In this document: in pieces, positions 1 to 6,498 of the stretch
Position numbering within the stretch: position 1 is the first letter of the stretch
Layout: each line of letters starts with the position of its first letter
From: Butyrivibrio sp.
GTDB lineage: Bacteria; Bacillota; Clostridia; Lachnospirales; Lachnospiraceae
NCBI GenBank assembly: GCA_024688095.1
Contig: JAILEJ010000181.1
Location: 1 to 6,952, forward strand
Reading direction: 5' to 3'
DNA: 6,952 nucleotides
Position numbers and translations under genes: made by a program
The notes under the pieces: model-generated
Seen by the model: the letters and a program-made list of their open reading frames with translations, nothing else
The model's database searches: none
Told to the model about the DNA's origin: nothing

Positions 1-2
1 TC

Positions 3-2579
3 CCCCATAAACGTACTATTGAATTATGTGGACATGAAATTGATGATTTTATGAATGCAGTTAAAAATTCTACTTTTTATTTAAAAAAGGATGATTATAG
101 GAATCCATATCCACAGGAACGTATTTATAGCGTTACTTATGCTATGCCAGATTTAAGCATGTCTATTACTGGATCAGATGAGGGTATAAGCTTTGATGTA
201 AAGGATTTCTCTGTAATTGAGGGATATGATTACTTTTTCTTCGTTGAAAATGGCAATATACATATGATAGATATCAAGGACATAAATGATATTATTCCAT
301 TTCTGAGATTTAATTGTAAGAGAGTTCTTGACAGGGAAAAGTTTATTGCAAAGGCTGATATTCCAACTTTTACAGGAACAATGCTTCCTATATTAAAAAA
401 GTACTTTAATATTACATACAATAATTTTGACAGTGAAAAATATGCTCCTATCATGCCTGAATTCAGGATATATCTTGATATGCCGCAGGATAATACGATA
501 ACGTGTGACTTTCAGGCTATTTATGATGAAGATGTTATACACATATTTGGTAATAACAGTCATTCTACTGTCGCGAGAAATATATTTGAAGAAAAAAGAC
601 GTGTCAGCGCTTTAAGTTCATTTTTTAATTCGATAGATAAAGAGCAGGGAATTATGCTTTTATCCGGAGATGAAGATAAAATATATGATTTTGTATCAAA
701 GGATATGGCAGGTTTGCACCAGATAGGAAATGTTTATCTTTCTGATGCAATGCATGAAATTAATATTGTTAAGTCTGATAAGATAAATGTAGGACTGGGA
801 ATTGTCTCAGATCTTCTGGAATTATCGATTGTGTCAAAAGATTTATCAGATGAAGACATTATATCTATTCTTTCGAGATATGATAGTAAGAAAAAATATT
901 ATAGATTAAAAAGTGGAACCATAGTTGATATAAGAGATTCCGGAATAGATGAACTCTCCTATCTTACTAGAACAATGGGACTAAAAACGTCAGATTATAA
1001 GGAAGGTGCTTTTTCATTACCAAAATACAGAGCTTTTTATCTGGATTCTTTATCTGAATCCGATACTTATCTGGATTATAGTAGAGATGAGCATTTTAAC
1101 AAACTTATTTCATCAATGAAAGAAAGTGGTTCATTTAAGGCAGAAGTCCCAAATTCGTTAAAAGATATCATGAGAGATTATCAAAAATCTGGATTTAAAT
1201 GGTTAAATGAATTAAAAGCTAATGGATTTGGTGGAATACTTGCAGATGATATGGGGCTTGGAAAAACCTTGCAGGTCCTTTCCATGCTATTATCCCTTAA
1301 GCAGGATGCCATAAAGAATGATGAACAAAGTCATATATGTTCTCTTATTGTATGTCCAGCATCACTTGTATATAACTGGTCTAATGAAATCAGTAAGTAC
1401 ACATCTGAGCTTTCATGTGAAATTGCAGCGCATAGTAAGGCAAACAGAAAGCGTATACTTGAAGAGATAGAGGTAAATAAAACCGATGTTATAGTAACCT
1501 CATACGATTTATTAAGGCGTGATATAGAGATATATAAAAAATATAATTTTACCTGTGAAATAATTGATGAGGCTCAGTTTATAAAGAATCCCGGGACTCA
1601 GGTTTCAAGAGCGGTTAAAAGCGTAAAAGCAGGATTTAAGGTTGCTCTAACAGGAACACCTATAGAAAACAGGCTTAGTGAGCTTTGGAGCATTTTTGAT
1701 TATATTATGCCAGGATATCTATATGGATATAAACGCTTTAATGCTGAGTTTGAAACAAGAATCATTCAGGAAAATGATGAGCATGCAATGGACCATCTTC
1801 GAATGATGGTTTCACCGTTTATACTAAGAAGAATAAAAAAGGATGTTCTTAAGGACCTTCCTGACAAGATTGAGGAGACTGTTTATGTAAAACTTGAAGA
1901 TGAGCAAAAAGAACTATATAAGGCTAGAATTCAAAATCTTAAATCGTCTATCGAAAAGAAAAGTGATTCTGAATTCAGGACTGAAAAGATTGCAATACTT
2001 GCAGAGCTTACCAGATTAAGGCAGCTATGCTGCTACCCCGGACTTGTTTATGATAATTATCTTGGTAATTCAGCTAAAGAGGATTTATGCATTGAAATGA
2101 TCATTTCTGCAGCAGAAGGTGGACATAAAGTATTACTTTTTTCACAGTTTACTACCATGCTTGATCACTTAACCTTAAGACTCCGCAAAGAAAACATTGC
2201 ATATCATTTGCTTACAGGTCAGACACCAAAGGAAGAAAGAATTTCAATGGTTAATAAATTTCAAAATGATGATGTCCCAGTTTTTTGTATTTCATTAAAA
2301 GCAGGTGGAACAGGACTTAATCTTACTGCAGCGGATATTGTTATTCATTATGATCCATGGTGGAATGTTGCTGTACAGAATCAGGCAACAGATAGAGCTC
2401 ACAGAATTGGACAGGAAAATGTCGTTACTGTTTATAAGCTTATTATGAAAGATACCGTAGAGGAAAAAATTAAAGATCTTCAGGAAAAGAAAACTGAGCT
2501 TGCAGATCAGATATTAGGCGGTGATACTATTTCAAGTACTGCTCTATCGAAGGAAGAATTACTGAATATTCTGTCTTAG
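3..2579 (+). CDS. SNF2-family DEAD/DEAH-type helicase (ATPase), 5' partial
   Basis: Swi2/Snf2-type superfamily 2 ATPase, a DNA-dependent motor that translocates on duplex DNA; the bacterial members have no well-defined role, with transcription or repair remodelling inferred from relatives. Residues are numbered from the ATG at 51. Residues 1 to about 370 match the bacterial SNF2-associated domain (for example KSGTIVDIRDSG and LPKYRAFYLD). The motor follows: motif I DDMGLGKT (399-406, Lys405), Ia VCPASL (434-439), motif II DEAQ (506-509), III LTGTP (533-537), IV KVLLFSQF (693-700), V AGGTGLNL (751-758) and VI DRAHRIGQ (781-788). No helicase motif is missing. The frame stays open from 51 back to position 3 (16 more codons), and that ATG has no Shine-Dalgarno, so it is almost certainly internal. 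Relatives usually carry an N-terminal SWIM zinc finger, which would lie upstream of the window. The gene ends at a TAA followed by a hairpin and converges on the kinase gene. Confidence 0.93.
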   Translation, partial: PHKRTIELCGHEIDDFMNAVKNSTFYLKKDDYRNPYPQERIYSVTYAMPDLSMSITGSDEGISFDVKDFSVIEGYDYFFFVENGNIHMIDIKDINDIIPFLRFNCKRVLDREKFIAKADIPTFTGTMLPILKKYFNITYNNFDSEKYAPIMPEFRIYLDMPQDNTITCDFQAIYDEDVIHIFGNNSHSTVARNIFEEKRRVSALSSFFNSIDKEQGIMLLSGDEDKIYDFVSKDMAGLHQIGNVYLSDAMHEINIVKSDKINVGLGIVSDLLELSIVSKDLSDEDIISILSRYDSKKKYYRLKSGTIVDIRDSGIDELSYLTRTMGLKTSDYKEGAFSLPKYRAFYLDSLSESDTYLDYSRDEHFNKLISSMKESGSFKAEVPNSLKDIMRDYQKSGFKWLNELKANGFGGILADDMGLGKTLQVLSMLLSLKQDAIKNDEQSHICSLIVCPASLVYNWSNEISKYTSELSCEIAAHSKANRKRILEEIEVNKTDVIVTSYDLLRRDIEIYKKYNFTCEIIDEAQFIKNPGTQVSRAVKSVKAGFKVALTGTPIENRLSELWSIFDYIMPGYLYGYKRFNAEFETRIIQENDEHAMDHLRMMVSPFILRRIKKDVLKDLPDKIEETVYVKLEDEQKELYKARIQNLKSSIEKKSDSEFRTEKIAILAELTRLRQLCCYPGLVYDNYLGNSAKEDLCIEMIISAAEGGHKVLLFSQFTTMLDHLTLRLRKENIAYHLLTGQTPKEERISMVNKFQNDDVPVFCISLKAGGTGLNLTAADIVIHYDPWWNVAVQNQATDRAHRIGQENVVTVYKLIMKDTVEEKIKDLQEKKTELADQILGGDTISSTALSKEELLNILS

Positions 2580-2621
2580 AGTATTGTATTATAATAGGCT
2601 GAAATATTATATTATAATAAA

Positions 2622-2690
2622 AAACGGTTTAGTTCAGAGCCACTATGACTTCCAATGAAAGAAGTTATGTATCAGCGAGCTAAACCGTTT
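2622..2690. terminator. Nested hairpin between converging genes, probable (bidirectional) terminator
   Basis: The outer stem pairs AAACGGTTTAGTTC (2622-2635) with GAGCTAAACCGTTT (2677-2690): 14 pairs, one of them T-G. Inside it, ATGACTTC (2645-2652) pairs with GAAGTTAT (2661-2668) around an 8-nt loop. Read on the - strand, the outer stem runs directly into TTTTTTATT, a good U-tract for the kinase gene that ends at 2696. On the + strand the tail is a poorer TTTAATATTT behind the helicase gene. The position between two converging stop codons fits a shared terminator. The roughly 40-nt interior makes it longer than a simple intrinsic terminator. Confidence 0.72.
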
Positions 2691-2695
2691 AATAT

Positions 2696-3193
2696 TTAAT
2701 GAGCCAATCCATTTTCTATTTTAGTAATTATTTTTTCTGCATTAAAATCATTTTCATATATGGTTAAATCAGCGTATTTTTCGTATAATTTGCATCTTTC
2801 TTCATACAAATCTTCGAAAGTCTGACCATCTCTAATAGCTACACCTCTTTTATGAAGATTGTTAATTCTTTTCTTTATTTCATCGAGATCAACCTTTAGA
2901 TAAACGACTGTACCTATTTCTTTAAAATGATTCATTGCGTCTGCGCCATAAATTGCACTTCCACCGGTGCTAATCACACATCTTTCAGCTACAATACTTG
3001 CATTAATTTTGTTTTCGACTTCAATAAAACCATCTATTCCTTCTTTTTCTATTATTTCAGAAAGCTTCCTTTTTTCTGAAGCCTGAATTATAAGATCTGA
3101 ATCAATAAAACCATAGCCTAAAGCTTTTGCAAGAACTACACCAATTGTGCTTTTACCTGAAGCAGGCATTCCAATTAAAATTATGTTATTCAT
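2696..3193 (-). CDS. aroK: Shikimate kinase family protein (AroK-like), atypical substrate site
   Basis: Cytoplasmic P-loop kinase of the shikimate kinase family. The classical member phosphorylates shikimate at the 3-hydroxyl using ATP, in aromatic amino acid synthesis. The 165-residue length is normal. The Walker A motif GMPASGKST is at 8-16, and the DSD that binds shikimate and magnesium is at 31-33. The glycine-rich substrate loop reads STGGS (75-79) where TGGG is usual. The Arg of the conserved F-R-x-x-E that contacts shikimate is Ile57 here (FIEVE, 56-60), and the lid RPLL is RGVAI (116-120). The later R-x-x-L-Y (133-137) is kept. The fold and ATP site are therefore secure, but the substrate is not: it may be a divergent AroK or a paralogue acting on another small molecule. 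The ATG at 3193 is the only usable start: a stop lies two codons upstream and Walker A begins at residue 8. I see no Shine-Dalgarno in front of it. No other aromatic-pathway gene is adjacent. Confidence 0.82.
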   Translation of the reverse strand: MNNIILIGMPASGKSTIGVVLAKALGYGFIDSDLIIQASEKRKLSEIIEKEGIDGFIEVENKINASIVAERCVISTGGSAIYGADAMNHFKEIGTVVYLKVDLDEIKKRINNLHKRGVAIRDGQTFEDLYEERCKLYEKYADLTIYENDFNAEKIITKIENGLAH

Positions 3194-3473
3194 TATTTAT
3201 GAAATATAGTCGGAGTTTATTCAAACTACAGATTATATTTATTCCTTTCTCTACTTTTAGTATCTCTTATATGCTAAGCACATAGATTAATAAAAGTGTT
3301 TTTTGCAAATTGCATCGTCTTTTAATATATCATAACATGGCACTAAATAACAGTTTTCAAATACTACAATTAATTTTTAAATAAAATAATATCATAATAA
3401 AAGTTAAAAAACATAAGAAACTAAAAATATATGATTATTATATTGTTCTTTTATAACAAGGTACACAAGGAAA

Positions 3474-3515
3474 ATATGTATAAATTTACATATTGTTTAG
3501 TGTAAATCTACACTA
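3474..3515. promoter_or_regulatory. Two adjacent perfect palindromes, candidate operator
   Basis: ATATGTA (3474-3480) and TACATAT (3487-3493) form a 7-bp inverted repeat with a 6-nt spacer. TAGTGTA (3498-3504) and TACACTA (3509-3515) form another with a 4-nt spacer. The second occupies the space between the proposed -35 and -10 of the BspA-like gene, and the first abuts the -35. ATTTACA (3484-3490) and TGTAAAT (3501-3507) pair across both. Such a placement is typical of repressor sites, but the DNA is so AT-rich that chance palindromes are likely and no known regulator consensus is recognised. Confidence 0.35.
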
Positions 3516-3521
3516 TAAAAT
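3493..3521 (+). promoter_or_regulatory. Putative sigma-A promoter of the BspA-like gene
   Basis: A -10-like TAAAAT (3516-3521, five of six consensus bases) lies 17 bp after a weak -35-like TTGTTT (3493-3498). Transcription would start near 3528, giving a leader of about 20 nt that contains the strong AAAGGAGG (3535-3542), five bases before the ATG at 3548. The poor -35 and the palindrome in the spacer suggest a regulated promoter; this is inference. Confidence 0.4.
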
Positions 3522-3547
3522 ATAGTTAATTATGAAAGGAGGCCTTT

Positions 3548-4144
3548 ATGAGGAAAATTAAGTATTTGTTTTTGATGGCAATATTAACAATTATTATGTT
3601 TATTCCAATTGCTAGTAGTGCTGATAGTGGGACAACATCTCCTTGGACAGTGGGAATGGTACTTGAAAGTACAGACGGATTTGGAAAATATCAGATTACC
3701 TCCACGACTTCTTGTACAGGAAAGCTTGGAATCCAATATCATGGTACTGTAACGCTTATTGGACCGGGATCTTATCAATCTACTGGAATGACTGTTGATG
3801 AAAATATAACACTTACAGATTCAGATGGCTATCAATACACATATAAAGTTACTGAAATTGCACCTAATGCTTTTAAAAATGATAAAAAGCTTCTCAGTTT
3901 TACCATTAGTTCTACCAGTGCTGTTACAGTAATTCCAAAAGGAATGTGTAGTGGATGCAGTAAGATGACTGTTTTAAAATTGTATTCTAATAATATAAAA
4001 AAGATACAGAAAAAAGCATTTAAAGGATGTAAGAAATTAAAATCTGTTTATACAGGTAGTAGGAAAAAAGTAAAAAAATATCAAAAGATGGTAAGAAAAG
4101 CTGGTGCTAAAAAGGCAAAAGCTTCGTATGGAATATCACTTTAA
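3548..4144 (+). CDS. Small secreted BspA-like leucine-rich-repeat protein
   Basis: A 198-residue exported protein. The N-terminus is a Sec signal peptide: basic MRKIK, a hydrophobic core (about 6-21), and a likely cut after SSA (23-25). A short beta-rich region follows (about 33-100), including the YQYTYKVTEIAPNAF pattern that leads into BspA-type repeats. Two to three leucine-rich-repeat type 5 units are visible: ITEIxxxAF-like at 101-120, VTVIPKGMCSGCSKMTVLKL at 126-145, and IKKIQKKAFKGCKKLKSV at 150-167. The last 30 residues are strongly basic (SRKKVKKYQKMVRKAGAKKAK). Four cysteines (56, 134, 137, 161) could form disulfides outside the cell. There is no LPXTG anchor, lipobox or cell-wall repeat, so it is probably released or held by charge. 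BspA-like proteins of other bacteria bind host or surface ligands; the ligand here is unknown. The strong AAAGGAGG five bases before the ATG fixes the start. The stop lies 12 bases before the inverted-repeat element. Confidence 0.8.
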   Translation: MRKIKYLFLMAILTIIMFIPIASSADSGTTSPWTVGMVLESTDGFGKYQITSTTSCTGKLGIQYHGTVTLIGPGSYQSTGMTVDENITLTDSDGYQYTYKVTEIAPNAFKNDKKLLSFTISSTSAVTVIPKGMCSGCSKMTVLKLYSNNIKKIQKKAFKGCKKLKSVYTGSRKKVKKYQKMVRKAGAKKAKASYGISL

Positions 4145-4156
4145 TAATTTTTTGGG

Positions 4157-4355
4157 TATAATAAAAAGCTCTGTATAAGGTATGACTTTTTGTCACTACG
4201 TTCCAAAAGTCTTGCAAATAGGCCATTCCAAGGCGACTAACGTCGCAGGGCCTATTTGCCTCTCGCATCACTTTCTCACGAAACCCGCAGTAAATGCGTG
4301 TTTCTGATTGAAGGTGATGAAAAAATATACCTTATACAGAGCTTTATTATTATAA
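4157..4355. repeat. Cloverleaf-forming inverted-repeat element (MITE-like or structured RNA/terminator)
   Basis: AAAGCTCTGTATAAGGTAT (4165-4183) is the perfect reverse complement of 4327-4345, a 19-bp outer stem that continues as A/T pairs outward. Three arms fill the interior with almost no unpaired joins. Arm 1: GACTTTT (4184-4190) with AAAAGTC (4205-4211). Arm 2: GCAAATAGGCC (4214-4224) with GGCCTATTTGC (4249-4259), capped by GCGAC-TAAC-GTCGC (4233-4246). Arm 3: CATCACTTTC (4266-4275) with GAAGGTGATG (4310-4319, one T-G), capped by GAAAC/GTTTC and CGCA/TGCG (4280-4304). TATAA flanks both ends (4157-4161, 4351-4355), a possible target-site duplication. The interior is visibly less AT-rich than the flanks and has no gene. 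Long terminal inverted repeats, small size and no coding capacity fit a non-autonomous repeat; its place between the converging BspA-like and tpiA stops also fits a bidirectional terminator. On the - strand the outer stem ends in AGAGCTTTTTATTAT. Copy number cannot be judged here. Confidence 0.65.
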
Positions 4356-4364
4356 AAATAATTA

Positions 4365-5114
4365 TTACTTGTAATTCACGATCTTACCAAAATCAGCCTT
4401 GAGTGAAGCTCCACCAACAAGACCACCATCAATATCTGGCTTAGCGAAGAGCTCTGCTGCATTTCCGGCATTTACAGATCCGCCATACTGAATTCTAACC
4501 TTTTCAGCTGTGTCTGCACCATAAACTTCTTTGATTGTTTCACGGATTGCACCACAAACTTCCTGAGCCTGATCAGATGTAGCTGTCTTACCTGTTCCGA
4601 TTGCCCAGATTGGCTCATAAGCGATTACCATAGAAGCAACCTGATCAGCTGTAACACCAACAAGGTCAGACTTAATCTGCATACGAATCCAATCGAGTGT
4701 TATTCCCATTTCTCTCTGTTCAAGTGATTCACCGCAGCAAAGAATTGGTGTAAGGCCTGCTTCAAAAGCTTTTTTAACTTTCTTGTTAAGGAGAGCATCA
4801 TCTTCTTTGAAGTAATCTCTTCTCTCTGAGTGTCCAATTACAACATATTTAACACCAGCATCTTTAAGCATAGCTGCTGAAATTTCGCCTGTGAAAGCAC
4901 CTTTTTCTTCAAAGTACATATTCTCAGCACCAACTTCAACATTTGTGCCCTTTACAGCTTCAACAACAGGAACTATATCAATAGCTGGTACACAATATAC
5001 AACATCAACATCATCTGACTGTACAAGTGGCTTAAGCTCTTCAACGAGCTTAACAGCTTCACTTGGAGTCATGTTCATTTTCCAGTTTCCAGCAACAATT
5101 TTTCTACGTGCCAT
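4365..5114 (-). CDS. tpiA: Triose-phosphate isomerase
   Basis: Cytoplasmic TIM-barrel enzyme that interconverts dihydroxyacetone phosphate and glyceraldehyde-3-phosphate in glycolysis and gluconeogenesis; it normally works as a dimer. The 249-residue length is standard. All catalytic landmarks are present: Asn10 and Lys12 in GNWKMN (9-14), His95 in VIGHSERR (92-99), Glu167 in AYEPIWAIGTGKTA (165-178, including the mobile loop 6), the phosphate-binding YGGSV (210-214) and GGLVGGASL (230-238). The ATG at 5114 is set by the conserved MARRKIVAGNWKMN start and by GGAGG at 5128-5124, nine bases upstream. It lies 110 bases after pgk in the same direction, with two hairpins in the gap, so it is probably co-transcribed but separately processed. 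Downstream, the stop is about 10 bases from the cloverleaf element, which probably ends the transcript. Relatives often have gpmI (phosphoglycerate mutase) next in the cluster; it is not here. Confidence 0.97.
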   Translation of the reverse strand: MARRKIVAGNWKMNMTPSEAVKLVEELKPLVQSDDVDVVYCVPAIDIVPVVEAVKGTNVEVGAENMYFEEKGAFTGEISAAMLKDAGVKYVVIGHSERRDYFKEDDALLNKKVKKAFEAGLTPILCCGESLEQREMGITLDWIRMQIKSDLVGVTADQVASMVIAYEPIWAIGTGKTATSDQAQEVCGAIRETIKEVYGADTAEKVRIQYGGSVNAGNAAELFAKPDIDGGLVGGASLKADFGKIVNYK

Positions 5115-5140
5115 TATATATAACCTCCAATTTTTTTATA

Positions 5141-5166
5141 TAAGAGGCAGAAAGTTCCGCCTCTTA
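5141..5166 (-). promoter_or_regulatory. Hairpin just upstream of the tpiA ribosome binding site
   Basis: TAAGAGGC (5141-5148) pairs perfectly with GCCTCTTA (5159-5166) around a 10-nt loop. In the pgk-tpiA message this stem ends 12 bases before the tpiA GGAGG. On the - strand it is followed by TATATAAAAAAATT, not a U-tract, so it is unlikely to terminate. An intercistronic stem that blocks 3' decay, guides processing or shapes tpiA translation is more plausible. The structure is seen; the role is inferred. Confidence 0.55.
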
Positions 5167-5170
5167 ATAG

Positions 5171-5187
5171 TATTTGTTATACAAATA
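5171..5187. promoter_or_regulatory. Palindrome TATTTGT-TAT-ACAAATA between pgk and tpiA
   Basis: Perfect 7-bp arms with a 3-nt centre, four bases from the neighbouring 5141-5166 hairpin. In RNA it would be a second, weaker A/U hairpin; in DNA it could be a protein site. On the - strand it contains TATAAC, a possible -10, but I find no good -35 at the right spacing. No known operator is recognised. Confidence 0.3.
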
Positions 5188-5224
5188 ATTTTCGATTTAA
5201 AGTACTAATATGTCAGCAGTAAAA

Positions 5225-6460
5225 TTATTTATTATCTGCAGCCATAACACCTGGAAGCTCTTTTCCTTCAAGGAATTCAAGAGAAGCTCCACCACCTGTT
5301 GAGATGTGGCTCATCTTATCAGCAAATCCAAGCTGGTTAACAGCAGCAGCACTATCACCACCACCGATGATTGTTGTAGCATCTGTTTCAGCAAGAGCCT
5401 TAGCTACAGCCTTTGTTCCTTCAGCAAGAACAGGGTTTTCAAATACACCCATAGGTCCATTCCATACAACTGTCTTTGCATTCTTAACAGCGTTTGCATA
5501 AAGCTCACGAGTCTTAGGTCCGATATCTGCACCTTCCTTATCAGCTGGCATCTTGTCTGCGTCAACGATTGATGTAGCGATTGAAGGATCATCGATAGGA
5601 TTTGGGAACTCATCAATGAGAACTGTATCGATAGGAAGAAGAAGCTGTTTGCCAGCCTTTTCAGCCTTATCCATCATTTCTTTACAATAATCAATCTTTG
5701 TATCATCAAGAAGTGATTTACCAATTTCATATCCCTTAGCCTTAAGGAATGTATAAGCCATACCACCACCGATGATAAGTGTATCGCACTTCTCAAGGAG
5801 TGAGTTGATAACATTGAGCTTATCAGCAACCTTAGCACCACCAAGGATAGCAACGAATGGACGAACAGGTGTCTCTACAGCATTTCCAAGGAAATCAATT
5901 TCCTTCTGCATGAGATAACCAACAGCACATGTGCCGCCCTTTTCACGAACGTACTTAGTAACAACTGATACAGAAGCGTGTGCTCTGTGAGCTGAACCAA
6001 ATGCGTCGCATACATAATCATCACAAAGATCTGCAAGTTCCTGAGCGAACTTCTCGCCAGCATCTTCAGGCTTTGTCTCTTCTTTGCCTCTGAAACGTGT
6101 GTTCTGAAGAAGAACTACATCACCTTCAGCCATTTCAGCAACTGCCTTTGTAGCAGCTTCGCCAGTTACGTTATAATCTGATACGAAGTTAACCTTCTTG
6201 CCAAGCTTCTCTGAAAGTCTTTCAGCTACAGCTGCAAGAGACTCGCCTTCATTAGGTCCGTTCTTAACTTTTCCAAGGTGAGAGCAAAGGATAACCTTGC
6301 CGCCATCTGCAATAAGTTTGTTGATTGTAGGAAGAGCTGCAACGATACGTGTCTCATCTGTGATCTTGCCTTCCTTAAGTGGTACGTTGAAATCGCATCT
6401 TACAAGGACTCTTCTGCCCTTTGCATTGAAATCATCTACAGACTTTTTATTAAGTGCCAT
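5225..6460 (-). CDS. pgk: Phosphoglycerate kinase
   Basis: Cytoplasmic monomeric enzyme that moves the phosphate of 1,3-bisphosphoglycerate to ADP, giving ATP and 3-phosphoglycerate, the first substrate-level phosphorylation of glycolysis. At 411 residues it is slightly longer than the usual bacterial form of about 390-400. The N-terminal domain has the family signature VLVRCDFNVPL (18-28, with Arg21, Asp23 and Asn25 for substrate), SHLG (60-63), and NTRFR and AFGSAHRAHAS further on. The C-terminal nucleotide domain has ILGGAKVADKL, WNGPMGVFE, GGGDSAA (366-372, Asp369) and STGGGASLEFLEGKELPG (387-404). All expected residues are present. The ATG at 6460 is fixed by homology and by AGGAGG (6475-6470), nine bases upstream. 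It follows gap by about 200 bases, across a strong terminator, so it needs read-through or its own promoter; I could not identify a convincing one. Codon choice looks more GC-rich than in the helicase gene, as expected for a highly expressed gene. Confidence 0.97.
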   Translation of the reverse strand: MALNKKSVDDFNAKGRRVLVRCDFNVPLKEGKITDETRIVAALPTINKLIADGGKVILCSHLGKVKNGPNEGESLAAVAERLSEKLGKKVNFVSDYNVTGEAATKAVAEMAEGDVVLLQNTRFRGKEETKPEDAGEKFAQELADLCDDYVCDAFGSAHRAHASVSVVTKYVREKGGTCAVGYLMQKEIDFLGNAVETPVRPFVAILGGAKVADKLNVINSLLEKCDTLIIGGGMAYTFLKAKGYEIGKSLLDDTKIDYCKEMMDKAEKAGKQLLLPIDTVLIDEFPNPIDDPSIATSIVDADKMPADKEGADIGPKTRELYANAVKNAKTVVWNGPMGVFENPVLAEGTKAVAKALAETDATTIIGGGDSAAAVNQLGFADKMSHISTGGGASLEFLEGKELPGVMAADNK

Positions 6461-6498
6461 AGTATATTTCCTCCTGATAGAATATAGTTTGAAATACT

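Larger units (their letters stand above)
3194..3547. other. AT-rich divergent intergenic region, no gene seen
   Basis: This 354-base spacer separates the starts of the divergently transcribed kinase and BspA-like genes. No open frame of useful length with a ribosome binding site is visible on either strand, and I recognise no RNA gene or riboswitch. The right third (3440-3521) holds several palindromes and the promoter of the secreted protein. On the left, a TATAAT-type -10 for the kinase gene can be read on the - strand at 3237-3232, about 40 bases before its ATG, but no convincing -35 hexamer accompanies it. A short odd palindrome, TGCAAATTGCA, sits at 3304-3314. The rest is A/T-rich and unremarkable. 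Confidence 0.6.

Noticed and set aside
230..454. Antisense open frame inside the helicase gene
   Set aside because: Hydrophobic low-complexity translation expected from AT-rich antisense DNA; no initiation site.
3584..3778. Antisense open frame inside the BspA-like gene
   Set aside because: The opposite strand carries a signal peptide, strong ribosome binding site and repeats; this frame has no such support.
4184..4326. Riboswitch, tRNA or tRNA-like RNA gene in the cloverleaf
   Set aside because: The arms are far longer than in tRNA, there is no T-loop or CCA end, and I recognise no known riboswitch core.
5141..5166. Intrinsic terminator between pgk and tpiA
   Set aside because: Neither side has a proper U-tract in the direction of transcription, so it is kept only as a hairpin of unknown role.
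4891..5208. Open frame on the + strand antisense to the start of tpiA
   Set aside because: Ser/Thr/Phe-rich composition typical of the reverse complement of a real gene; no start signal.
5304..5616. Several short frames on both strands inside pgk
   Set aside because: All overlap the well-supported phosphoglycerate kinase in other frames and resemble no protein.
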